The notes below the pieces were generated by a model. The model saw only the letters and a list, made by a program, of their open reading frames with translations, was not told the origin of the DNA and made no database searches. Below, one piece after another: positions 44,974 through 56,476 of a DNA stretch of 64,000 bases. The stretch spans positions 12,746,783-12,810,782 of the forward strand of contig NW_021941230.1 in assembly GCF_902148845.1 (NCBI RefSeq), read 5' to 3'. Position 1 is the first letter of the stretch, and each line of letters starts with the position of its first letter. The DNA comes from Salarias fasciatus. Lineage: Eukaryota > Chordata > Actinopteri > Blenniiformes > Blenniidae. The position numbers were made by a program, and so were the translations under genes.

Positions 44974-46368
44974 GGTAAATGAAGTTCATATGGCATGCAC
45001 AGGGTTTGATAAGGTTTCACTGGGAGCGGGTCAAGAAAACTACCCCAGAGTGTTGAGTTCAAGCGCTCGGCGTAAAATCTAATTTTAGCTGATGTAATCT
45101 GGGAGCCGAGGATTTGAGTTAACGGCGCTAAAGAAGAGACGGCTAATGAGACTAAAGACACTCGGAAGCTGTTTTCTGCATGTCAGCTCATTGTTGCTTG
45201 TACCCGGGGTGTAAAATTAGCAATAACCAACACTCTGTTGACCTTTTCACTGGTTAGATTGCAGCGATCTCCCTTACATTTCCACAATAAGTGTGAACCT
45301 TATTCAGGATCTGTATGTTCAAAATGAGTCTCCATGTATGTGAATGATGGCTTAGTAAAAAAATTCTTGATGTTCAATTTGTCAAATTCAAAATTGTAAA
45401 CACACCCTGGAATATTTAATTGTTTTTGTTGATTTCCAATGTGCAGCACTGCACGTTTCAGTGTATTTTCTCTGTTTATGTGGAAACATAGAGCTGTGCC
45501 TTTCCAAAATGGAAGCTGGTTTCATTTTCAGTGACTCTAAATGATGCTTTCGAAGGACAACATCTAAAAATGCAGAATAAGTTAAAAAATGTTTTCTCCC
45601 TGAAACTTGTCAGGAACAGGTCTCAGTTGGCCAGAAGGTGCCAACCTGACTGGGTGGCTGTCAAACATGCGCCGTGGGGCTGGGAGAGGGTCCAACAGGA
45701 GGATCTTAAAGTTAAATTACACATGAATTAATATGCTGTTTGTTTTTCATTCAGCAGTATTGGACACATCTAAACCTTGCATCCTCATGCTGACATTAGC
45801 TTCAGAGCCACACTGTGAGGGCCATTTCAGTTCACTTTCACAGACCGAATATGAGAAGGTTTTTGAGCACTTCGCAGTATTTTACCACAGTCGGCATCAT
45901 ACAAATTTTATAAAGTTGAAACTGCTCTTATTTTTCTCAACCTTTGATATGAAGACAATGGGGGTGTCAGCCTGAGGGAGTGCTTCACCAGCGGTTTTCC
46001 TGATATCATCTTTAGTGTTTTAGGCCACATTTACATGACAGGGTTTGCATTTCGACAGTGTTTGGAGTCTCTGAAAACAGAATGTTTTGAAAGCAACTTC
46101 CAGTAACCATAATCTGCATCCCTAGAGACACATTTGCTCTGGACTATGAAGAAAGACAGAGAAAAGAAGCTAGATGGTTTATATCATACTTTACATCAAA
46201 CTGTGCAACCAAGTGTGGTTGTGTTACTTTTCTGATGGTTATTTCCATTTGATTTATTTTTTATCGTTGTTGTTCCCACGGGACTTTACAGTTTCTTCCT
46301 GTTAATTCAAAGCTTTGCACTGTGGTGTGTTATCTATGGCGATAAACTTTACAACCCGTTTCCAGGTG

Positions 46369-49300
46369 ATGGAGGACCAAGATCACACATCTTCTGCTGG
46401 CAGAGGACTGCGGTCACGGTGAGTCTGGATGTTTGGACTGATCTTAAAATATAAACTGCTTCCTCTCTTTTCTGTCTCTCGCTCTCTGAGCGTTTCCGTC
46501 CCGGTCCTGTCCGGCAGCCATGCCGGACGCCAGTTTTAAATAAAGGCAGCAGCAGAAGGAGATTCAGTCTCGTCCTGCTGCTAACATTAAAATCTGTTCA
46601 GATAGTAAAAGGCTACAATCATACAATATTTCACGCCCCAGCTGCTGAACAGGACAAGGGAAAAAAAAAAAAGGAAAAAAAATATATAAAATGCACAGTA
46701 TCAATTTCTTATCGGTATCATATCATCATTGTATCCCATCTTCATAGTATTAGTATCGTTTGTGTCTGAATCATGTCAGTATTTTGTCAGTATTAGAGAT
46801 GGTTTTTTTCATCATTTAGATAAAAAAAGAGATCAGAGGTATTTTGCACGTCTCGTCTGTGCTTTATTATCAATCCAGAAAACCAGAATCAGCAGGAGTT
46901 GGCTTACTTTCCCTCTTCATGTATTAGCAGCCACAAATATCCTTGAAGTGATGCCACTGATCATGTTTTTCTGCGTTAGGTTGACCGGGCTGATGCGCTG
47001 TGGGACCAGCGCTGTCGGCCCCACGCAGACAGAAGTCAACATGGGGACCAGGAGGTGAGCCGCGCCTCTGCAGACATATTAGTGGAATTCAATCCAATTA
47101 GCGTTAAGGCTAAAGAGCTGCTGAGGGTTCCCAACCTCTTTCTCCCTGAAACACCTCGGTTCACCGATGTCTGTGTTGGTCTTGAAATGAGTTGTGGTCG
47201 GAGACTAACGGCAGAGCTCTAGAAGCTTAAACCGCTCCAGAAGTTCAAGCACTTTCAGAGCAGACTCAGGTTATTTTGGCTCTTTTTTATGTCATGTTAG
47301 CAGTTCACGGGAAGAAGCGTCGTTCAGGACTGAAATGATGAAGCAGAGTTGTTTATAGCAGTGTTTTTCAAACTTCACAATCTGAAATGATGAATGTGTC
47401 TGATTAGTGTTGAGTCAACCTCATTAGCAAAAACAAACAAAGCATCACAAATGTTTCGGAACGCATTCCGTCAGATCAAATAGGCACTTTCCATTGAAAC
47501 ATGTCACCTGTACAGTTCTCTGTCTCCACACGGCAGTCTTGTTCTACTCATTAGGTGATCACATGAAAAACAACACTAACCCAGACAATTTAGACAGTAT
47601 TTAGGAAGGAGGAGGACCTGGCCTCATGCTATATGTGTCATGTCCAGTAAGCCTTAAAGTGAAAGACATCCACAGTACTCTGATGCAGGACCTGCCTGGG
47701 ATTTCTGGTGACACCCAAGAGCCTCCCTCTCCCAAGAATATACACAGAATTAATAAAATAAATACACAAATCAGTGACTGCAATGCATTAGTCATCATGT
47801 CCAAAAATCTTTGACTGTGGCATCTAGTCTTTCAGTCAACAACAGGAGAAGAAGAAGAAGAAGCATGAAGCACTAATATTGGAAAAAAAGAGTTTTTGCT
47901 GACACTGCAAGCATATGTAGGTAAATAGTGTTATCCAGGTCTGCTTTGGAATCCAGAAGAGCTAGAATTGTCCGAGGAAGGTTTTCCTTTACATCTACTG
48001 ATGAGCAGTCGTCTCTGCCTTCATATGTGTCCATGACACAGACTTTTGCAAAACATGTTTTTGATTCTTTAACTTACTTTTCAAAGTGGATTCAGTGAAA
48101 AACCAGGATTTGCTGCAAGTAATTGGTTCAACTAAGGAAATGGAATGAGGATAAGATCCATCAATAAAAGTGAGTGAATGGATGAATGAGAGAAAGTCTG
48201 ACACGCTGACCGGTACATCTGATTGTTGCCTTTGCAGTGGTGATCGGTCTTCGCTGGCAGCGCACAACACAAACAACTGCAACAACAATGACGGGTGAGA
48301 TGAAACTTTGTTCAAATACAGAAACAGGCTCACGATCTGATGTGGTCAGAAAAATGACTTCTGTGAATGCTTCATGCTAGACCCTTGAAAATGACACAGA
48401 TTGTTCAACAATATTTGATGGTTTTGAACTGATTAAAGATATCCATTAGTTATGCTTAGTTTGGAGTTTAATATATTCTTAAGTTTTTGACCTAAAAGAT
48501 GATCTCCAGGGAGTATTGGTGATGAACATAAATCCAAACAAAAGATTTTTCACTGACTGACCTCTGTTTGTAACAGAAAAAAAGATGAAAAGAAGGATGA
48601 CAAGAAGGACGAAAAGAAAGACGAGAAGAAGGACGAGAAGAAGGATGAGAAGAAAGATGAGAAGAAGGATGAGAAAAAAGACGAGAAGAAGGATGAAAAG
48701 AAGGACGAGAAGAAAGATGATAAAAAGGATGACAAGAAAGATGACAAGAAAAAAGAGGAACCGTAAGTGTAACTTAAGAAAACCTCAAATGTTTGTGCTT
48801 TAAAGTATTTTAATACCATGTCTTAGCATCCAATTAAAAATTGCTTTTTAGAAATTACTGAAACGACTGTAAAGTTGCTGTCAAAATGGCCAGGAAGATG
48901 AGTATGAATCTGTGAATCCCATTCTGTTTGAAAGCCTGATGATTTCTCTTTTAACTAGTGCCACATTTTTAATCAACATATATTTGTGGGATGAACTTCC
49001 CCAACAAATGCTCATTCTCTCCTCTCCATTCCAAACTTCCTGAATGAACCCCGCTCAGTGGAAAGCGGTGCTGTCCTCTTGAAGAAGAGAATTTATTTCT
49101 CTGTCCTCCAGTGATCATTGATTTACATTTAGGCCCACAACCTTGCCGTGCCTACACTAAAAGATGCTGCAGTCAGCAAAGTGTTCCTGCATTTTTAAGA
49201 CATGTTCACCATCTGATTCGAGAGCTGTAAGCAGAATGTGGACGAGTCTGAAAATGTTCAGGTTGCAGTGCATTAGTTCACTCACAGGCTCGATGGTGAA

Positions 49301-52300
49301 GAACAATCGTAGCATGACTAAGAAGTCTGTTTTCAGTTCATGCTTTGGATCAAACCCTGTCCAGACCCGTCAAACATGGCGTACTGACTCCCGGAGCAGG
49401 GAACCCAGTTTTTCCTAAGTGGGAGTCCCAGAAGATCAAACCAAGAGCAAATAGCATCAGCAAAGAAAAGAAAAGCTGTTTGGCTTTGGCAAAGACTTAA
49501 CCCAAAAACTCAGTTCTGCTGTGTTCTACAAATTCATGTTCGTTCAAATCTGGCACCATTTAAGAGGGAATTAAACAGACTTTGTTCATGGTGGAAATGT
49601 TATTACTAAGAAGCATAGTTAGATAAAACAACTAGTTAGATAAAACAAACTACCTCAAAGAAATGTCTTCATATCAGTCAGGGAGGTTTCTCATGACCAG
49701 ATGTAGAAGTATGAACATAGATAATAAGATAATCCCAGCCCTATGTGTGTGCCTCTCCTCTAATTTAATGATAGAGTAGAACAGAGTAACTTTGTTAGTG
49801 CCAGGGGGAAACTCTGGTAACATGGCTCCACACAGAAAAGAACACAGAATAATAATAGAAGTTAAAGTACCAACGCGATGTGGGATGCAAACAACATACC
49901 TGCAGGTCCCTGAGCCTGACCCTTGACCTCAGGCAAGCTTCACTGTGAATAGGATCAGTTAGATGTTGAGAAACAAATTTCCCCAAGGGGATCAACAAAG
50001 AATGCTTTCTTCTTTTTTCCATTACCCATGGTTCTACAGAAAGCGCAAGTTAAAAGTGAATGATTATTCTTTCATCCAAACGTATTTACCAATCAGTGAA
50101 AAACACAATATTAACTGCACCATCAATAGATGGTAGTTTAGATGCAGCTTGGCAACGGTTAAGTGTGGGGATAATTCATTTACAAACAACAGCAGCCAAA
50201 GGATTATTTTTCTGTTTTAAGATTGACAGAGAGACATTTTTCTCTTCCAGGAAGGAGGTGTGGATCATGGATCCTGCTACAGACTTGTACTACTACTGGC
50301 TGTGCACCATCTCCATCCCTGTCTTCTACAACTTGATGTTTCTGGTGGCCAGGTATGAACACACTGCTCATGAAAACACCGCTAAATGTATCTCAAGTTC
50401 AAAGTCAGAACATCCAATCAGTTCTTGAGTTATTAGCAACACTTGAACCTCGACATACTTGCATTTTAGAGTAGTTATTGATCAGTTTTGTCCTGGTGAG
50501 GTTTCTATTATCACTGGAAAACTACAGTAATTTAATTCAGTGTGTTCCTCTAAACCGCACCCTGAACATTGAAATTCTGTAACTTTCACATCATTTAAAA
50601 AAAAATGTCTCTTAACAGCTAATGACATTATAAATTGCAACTTTCGTCACCTTTCTGGCTTAATCTATTCAAACCCAAAGTTTCAAACTGCTGAATCAAG
50701 AGGGAACCTTTGCAGTCGTTACCTTGAATTTGCTTAATGTTTATATAAATTTACTTGAGCCAAACTTTTTCATTTTTCTTCTTGTGATTTATATTCGCAC
50801 CTCAAAACTCAGTGTTAGTCTCTCTCCCCAAAATGTGCAGGTGTTATAAAGATTTACATTGTTCCATGCAATAACGTTCAACTGAATACAAAACTCCTGT
50901 AGTTAATTCTCAAAAGCAATGATTGATATCAGTGGTAAACTGTGCCACCCGTTCCTGCACTGTATTGTTATTTCATGACTTTTATGGTGTTCATTCCACA
51001 CAGGGCTTGTTTCAATGAGCTGCAGTACAAAAACACAACGCTATGGATGGGTTTTGACTACTTCTCAGACCTCCTCTATTTCATCGACACCTTTGTGAGA
51101 GCCAGAACGGGTCAGTAAGGCTAGTTTTTGTTATTAAGCTGTAAAACATTTCCTAAATGTTAATGCTGATGTTATTTCCATGTTTCCACAGGTTTTCTGG
51201 AGCAAGGACTGCTCGTGAAAGATGCAAAGATCCTGAAAGAAAAGTACATGAAGACACCCCAGTTTAAAATGGACATCTTCTCAATACTTCCCACTGACAT
51301 TGCATTCATCTACCTGGGAATCGATAATCCAGAATGGAGGTTCAACCGTCTCTTTAGGTTAGCGCGGCTGTTTGAGTTCTTTGACCGAACGGAAACTCGC
51401 ACAAATTTCCCAAACATCTTCCGAATTGCCAATCTTGTCCTTTACATCATCATCATCATCCACTGGAACGCCTGCCTGTACTTTGCCATCTCCAAGGTTC
51501 TTGGCTTTGGCTCGGACACTTGGGTTTATCCCAGCTTGTCAGTTCCCGAGTATTCACGCCTGGCCCGGCAGTACATCTACTGCTTTTACTGGTCCACGCT
51601 CACCCTGACCACCATCGGGGAAACCCCTCCCCCAGTGCGAGATATTGAATATTTCTTTGTGGTCGTGGACTTCCTCACTGGAGTTCTGATCTTCGCCACC
51701 ATCGTCGGTAACGTCGGTGCGATGATTTCCAACATGAACGCAGGCCGCGTGGAGTTCCAGGCTAAAATCGACTCCATCAAGCAGTACATGCAGTTTCGAA
51801 AGGTCACCAAGGACCTGGAGGTGAGGGTGGTGAAGTGGTTCGACTACCTGTGGACCGAGGAGAAGACCTGCGATGAGAAGCTGGTGCTAAAGAATCTGCC
51901 CGACAAGCTGAAGGCTGAGATCGCCATCAACGTGCATCTGGAGACTCTGAGGAAAGTGAGAATCTTCCAAGACTGTGAGGCGGGTTTGCTTATCGAGTTG
52001 GTCCTGAAGCTTCAACCCCAGTTCTTCAGTCCGGGTGACTACATTTGTAAGAAGGGCGACATCGGTCGAGAAATGTACATCATCAAAGAAGGAAAGCTGG
52101 CTGTGGTGGCAGACGATGGAATTACCCAGTTTGTAGTGCTCAGTGACGGCGCGTATTTCGGAGAAATCAGCATCCTGGGCATCAAGGGCAGTAAAGCAGG
52201 AAACCGAAGAACGGCCAACATCCGAAGCGTGGGGTACTCCGATCTCTTCGCTCTGTCCAAAGATGACCTGATGGAGGCACTGACTGAGTATCCTGATGCA

Positions 52301-52549
52301 AAGTACGCACTGGAGGAGAAAGGACGGTCCATCCTCATGAAGGACAACCTCATCGACGAGTCGCTGGTCAACGTCACCGACGCCAAAGACTTGGAGCAGA
52401 AAGTCACCGACATCGAAGCCAATATAGAAGTCATGACATTGAAATTCAGGAAGCTGACAAGTCAATATGAATCATCGCAGCGCAAAATGAAGCAGCGGCT
52501 CACTAACATATCCAACCAGGTCAGGACAATGAGATTTGACGATGAGTAA
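46369..52549 (+). CDS. cnga3: Cyclic-nucleotide-gated channel alpha subunit, CNGA3-like
   Basis: This is a cGMP-gated cation channel subunit, in CNGA3 the cone-photoreceptor form. There are seven coding exons: 46369-46418, 46980-47054, 48238-48294, 48577-48762, 50251-50352, 51004-51110, 51192-52549. They total 1935 nt, 644 aa. A variable N-terminus (1-61) is followed by a Lys/Asp/Glu repeat (62-122). S1 starts after [40 protein letters not shown] is the S4/linker region. The pore selectivity filter is TIGETPPP at 333-340. The C-linker and cyclic-nucleotide-binding domain lie at about 395-570 ([37 protein letters not shown]). A C-terminal coiled coil ([18 protein letters not shown]) resembles the trimerising CLZ domain. 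[18 protein letters not shown] and [17 protein letters not shown] favour CNGA3 over CNGA1/2. The N-terminal exons 1-3 are supported by splice sites and phase only. The C-terminal tail after the coiled coil is short. Confidence 0.92.
48577..48762 (+). repeat. Coding KKDE/KKDD tandem repeat in the CNG channel
   Basis: This whole exon is a G/A-only (plus strand) imperfect 12-bp repeat. It encodes about 14 units of Lys-Lys-Asp-Glu or Lys-Lys-Asp-Asp ahead of the first membrane segment. CNGA1 and CNGA3 are known to have Lys/Glu-rich N-terminal regions, but this one is unusually regular. The Ser/Phe-rich minus-strand frame over it is a shadow. Confidence 0.9.
48763..50250 (+). other. Intron between the repeat exon and S1 exon of the CNG channel gene
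   Basis: A 1.5-kb intron with a GT donor (GTAAGT, 48763) and a CAG acceptor at 50250. Nothing else was recognised. Confidence 0.7.
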
Positions 52550-52875
52550 CGCCCAGTAGCTTGTTCTGCCGCTGCCGAGATTAGAACTGGATTCACTGCA
52601 AGCTTCACAGAGATGAACTCTGGCTTTGTAGAACCTGTGTAGCAGACGGACCTCCAATCTCTTCTTCTACGAGAACCATCAGGTTGCCTTCGCAGTTGAT
52701 TTGTTCTTTCTTCCTTAGCTTCCACTGTGTGGTTGTTAGGTCTGATCCAAGTCCATCCAAGCACAACAAGCACAGACTGTGTGAAATGAAAGGTGGAGTA
52801 GTCCACTTACATGGATTATATCAATGTATTTTTGTCTGAGTATCTTTTTGAAATAAAATCAAAGTAATCCTCTCT
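52550..52875 (+). other. cnga3: 3' UTR and poly(A) signal of the CNG channel gene
   Basis: A short 3' UTR ending after AATAAA at 52852-52857, followed by a T-rich tract with TCTCTCTTTTC. A length of about 320 nt is plausible. Confidence 0.6.
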
Positions 52876-54530
52876 CTTTTCAACATTTCCTCCTGATTAA
52901 TTAGTTGTTGGTCGGAAATCAAAAGTTTTGAGGCAGGTTGGCCAATGAGTCGACTTTAAACAGTTTTTTTCTTTTTTTTCTTTTTTTTACAGGAAGACAT
53001 TTAAAAATGGGACACACATAAAGGCATATAAAAAGTGCGTTGATATGAGTGTTTTACTGAGTAAATGATGTGAATGGCCACTATGGAGGTTTGCAAAATT
53101 CCTGTAACAGAAGACTGAACCTAAGAATGACATGCATGGTTTCAGCAAGTGTTTTGCTGGATACAGTACCAAAATATACATGCAGTAAATATATATAAAT
53201 ATAAAGTGCTTTTCATATGAAATAAAAACTGTTGGGCATTGATTCCACATTTCTTTAAATGTTTTTTTCAGAAAACTTAAATAATTCAACATTTTTAATG
53301 GAAACCGTGTGCCTCGTTCTATAAAATACAGCGATGTGTGCAAGTCGTTCCAGACTTCAGTGTGCACGTTCGTGCATGTACACCACAGCAGTCTTTTAAT
53401 GTTGATGCCAGCGGTCCAGCAATGACATTTTAATGTGGCGAAAACACCTTCAAAAGGGTCTTTGTCATATTGAAGATAGGTTTCTACAATGTGTGAGGTA
53501 AGTTGATTCAAGCTTAAACATGTGATAATTGTGTGAATATTATTTCTGTCTGCCAGTTGGCATGGAGATTGGCCTTGAACAAACTTTTCAAACCCATCTA
53601 CAAAGTGTCAGTTGTTACATTCATGTCTGGACTTGAACTCGGCCACTCCAGGACATTCACCTGGATTTCTTTAAACCTATTCCTGAACACTTTTAGCATT
53701 TGTCTTCCTCAATATTTAATGCTGTCAGGTAGGGAAAGCTACACAAAAGGCAATGTAGACCCAGAGGAATGAGATCCTTCATCTCAGAGCCACTCAGGTG
53801 CCTGTGTACCCCATTTTCTAAAAAATCAACCATGAACTGATTCAGGAACTTATCCAGGCTATTCATTGTTATATTTCTTATTCTTCTTCAAAAAAATGGC
53901 TCTCAGATATATATTTACTGGTAATTAGTTATGTATGCCAGTTGTACATTGTATTAGTTTAAACATACTGTTTTCCACTGTTTGAACAGTCCATTTTTAG
54001 TGTCATTCTACCCCCTTGTGGTGAAGTGGGTCACATGCAGCAGAGCAGAAGAAAGCCTGAATCTTCCAGATATCTGCATTTTTAACAGGTATCACATTTT
54101 ATCATCTATCAAAGCACCTTTTGACTGTTTTTGTGTTTGTGTGTCACATGGGGTTGCTCTAATTTTATGTTTGGTGTTTCTTTTCCAGCGTGATCACGTT
54201 TATCTTTTGTTACAGACTTTCACACTCGACAATAAAACTCCACCAACTGGCTGACAGAGGAGCAGAGGGCTGCTGGAGAGCTGCTTTAGTGTTCAATTTT
54301 AGAAATGACTTGACTGCCACAAAAGAGCATGAGTAATGTGAGTGCACGCACACACATATACATACGCACACGTACACGTACACACGCACCGAGACTCTCT
54401 TGACTGTAGTGGGTTGTGTAAGAAGATAATGGCTGAGCCAAAATCAGTGCACTTCAGCCCATAATGACACACGCCGCGGTGTGTTTGTGTGTGTGTGTCA
54501 GAGATGAGGTAGAGCAGAATTTCTTATGTA

Positions 54531-54597
<67 letters not shown>

Positions 54598-54915
54598 TAT
54601 TGCTCCTTCTTGCTGTGTGTGCTGGATCTTTTGCTCCCCTGAAACTCAGTCACACACAACGCAGTCAAACGTTCTTGTAAAAGCATCAAAATTCAAACGC
54701 AGAAACTTCACTGCGGGGAAAAAAATACACTTCCTTTGACCTTTTAAAAATGGCTCGCACATCAGATCGAGCTCAGCATTGTTATGAATATTTGAAGAGT
54801 TTGGTTGCTTCCTACCTCCATACACTTATATACATTCAGAGGTCAAAAGGTCAATGGGCCAAACCACTTAGAAACACAAAAAGAAAAACTAAATGAAAAG
54901 CTACCTATAATATTA
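52876..54915. other. Gene-free spacer 3' of the CNG channel gene
   Basis: AT-rich sequence with T runs (52965-52989) and a CA microsatellite. The phrase CGGCCACTCCAGGACATTCA at about 53640 resembles a motif in decayed fish DNA transposons, but no ends were found. None of the 60-170-residue frames has support. Confidence 0.35.
54532..54596. repeat. (CA)n microsatellite, about 65 bp
   Basis: A perfect CA tract of about 32 units. The flanks also carry shorter GT and CA stretches. Confidence 0.95.
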
Positions 54916-56474
54916 AAGGTGCATTAAGGAGTTTTCACGTTTTATGCGAAACAGCGCCCCCTGCAGGCCTTGGGCGTAATGCAGCTTAGTGAAACACCCG
55001 TCCCTGGGGCTTGCGTGCACGGAAGAGAGGAACTCCTTCCTCGCTCGTTTAGTAGCGCTCAAGTAAAATTTAAGCTTCTTTTACCTGGTGGAGTCTGTGC
55101 TGGAGCTGTGGCAGTGCGAGAAGCCAGTGTTTTCTTACTTTCTGGAAGCTCCTGCTCAGTTGTTGCTCACTAAGCATCTGGCGGAGTAATGGCGGACAAA
55201 ATGAAACCTATCCAGCCGGAGCGTGCATTACGTCATTCCTTTCAAATTCTCCTAAAAAAAATGCTGGTGCCGGACCGGCACTGCAACTTTCAAGCATGTC
55301 TGGCTGATATCTCCACCTGGATGAAGGAACGCCACCTTCAGCTAAATCTGTCTAAGACTGAACTCATGGTCTTTCCAGCTTGTCCATCTGTCCAGCCTCA
55401 GTTCAGTGTCCAACTTCACTCGAGCCTACTTGTGCCCACAAACTCAGCCAGAAACCTGGGTGACATGATTGATGACCAGCTGACCTTTAAGGTTCATGTG
55501 GCCTCAGTTTCTCGGTCTTGTCGTTATGCCCTCTACAACATCAGGAAGATCAGACCCTTCCTGACCCAACAGGCCACACAGCTTCTGGTTCAGGCTCTCG
55601 TGATATCACGCATTGACTACTGCAACTCTCTTCTGGCGGGTCTCCCTGCATGTACAGTCAAACCTCTACAGATGATCCAGAATGCAGCAGCACGTCTGGT
55701 CTTCAACCAGCCCAAAAGAGCTCATGTCACTCCTCTGTTCATCTCCCTTCATTGGCTTCCAGTTGCAGCCAGGATCAAATTCAAATCTCTCCTCCTGGCT
55801 TACAAAACGCTTACAAGAACGGCTCCGGCCTACCTGGACTCCCTGATCCAGGTCTACTCTCCTTCACGCCCTCTTCGCTCTGCATGTGAGAGACGTCTGG
55901 TGCTTCCAGCCCAGCACGGCTCTAAATCTCTTGCCAGACTCTTCTCCTCTGTTGTTCCCAAATGGTGGAACGAACTACCTAACTCGGTGCGTTCCGCTGA
56001 GTCTCCTTTTACTTTCAAGAGACAATTGAAGACTCAATTGTTCAGAGAACACCTAGGGTCTTAATCCGACCCCATGTTCGGGGAAGAATAGATCAGGTGT
56101 TCTAAAACCCAGCACTTATGTACCACTGACTAAGTTGACACAAACAAAAAAAAAAAAAAAAGGGGGGGGGGGTAGTGGCTCCTCTTCTGCAACTTGATGG
56201 CAACTCCCTTGACCAATCGTACTTGCGCACTTGAAGCAATTGAAGCATTTACTAATGGTTTCTTTCTTTCTTATGTCTATATTCTTGCTTGTGTTGTACG
56301 TCGCTTTGGACAAAAGCGTCTGCTAAATGAAATTGTAGAATTGTAAAGTGACAATTTAGCGCTGTTAGCGGTACTTGTAATAAATGGCACATTGTACACA
56401 TCATTAAAAATGTGTAACATATTTATGGTGGAAAATAAGTATTTTTAAGGTTGTAAAACTCCTTAATGCACCTT
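54916..56474. mobile_element. Terminal-inverted-repeat DNA element flanked by TA, carrying an L2 insertion
   Basis: The left end 54916-54935 (AAGGTGCATTAAGGAG...) is an exact inverted copy of the right end 56455-56474 over 20 bases. Both ends are flanked by TA (54914-54915; 56475-56476). TA duplication and short inverted repeats fit a Tc1/mariner-type non-autonomous element (MITE). No transposase frame of its own is present. The host parts are about 54916-55285 and 56346-56474; the middle is an L2-type LINE fragment. With the insertion removed the element would be roughly 500 bp. The family name is not known to me. Confidence 0.75.
55286..56345 (+). mobile_element. 5'-truncated L2/CR1-group LINE (reverse transcriptase C-terminal part)
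   Basis: A plus-strand open frame ending at 56064 encodes the C-terminal end of an L2-type reverse transcriptase. It shows ACLADISTWMKERHLQLNLSKTEL, SRSCRYALYNIRKIRPFL, QALVISRIDYCNSLLAGLPA, QNAAARLVFNQPK, SLHWLPVAARIKFK and PKWWNELPNSVRSAESPFTFK. The catalytic FADD/YADD part is missing, so it is truncated and non-autonomous. The 3' tail CGCTTTGGACAAAAGCGTCT (56302-56321) is the conserved tail shared by fish L2 LINEs and their SINE partners. An (A)17(G)10 run sits at 56144-56171. The frame is intact for about 260 residues, so the copy is fairly young. The exact left junction is uncertain. Confidence 0.85.
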
Positions 56475-56476
56475 TA

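Noticed and set aside
48550-48819. Minus-strand Ser/Phe-rich frame
   Set aside because: It is the complement of the Lys/Asp/Glu repeat exon of the CNG channel, whose sense frame fits splice sites and phase.
49795-50022. Phrases resembling a SINE or LINE remnant in a CNG channel intron
   Set aside because: No polymerase III boxes or tail could be seen.
53533-53772. Frame containing CGGCCACTCCAGGACATTCA, considered as a transposon remnant
   Set aside because: The similarity to known fish element motifs is short and from memory. No terminal repeats or transposase motifs were found.
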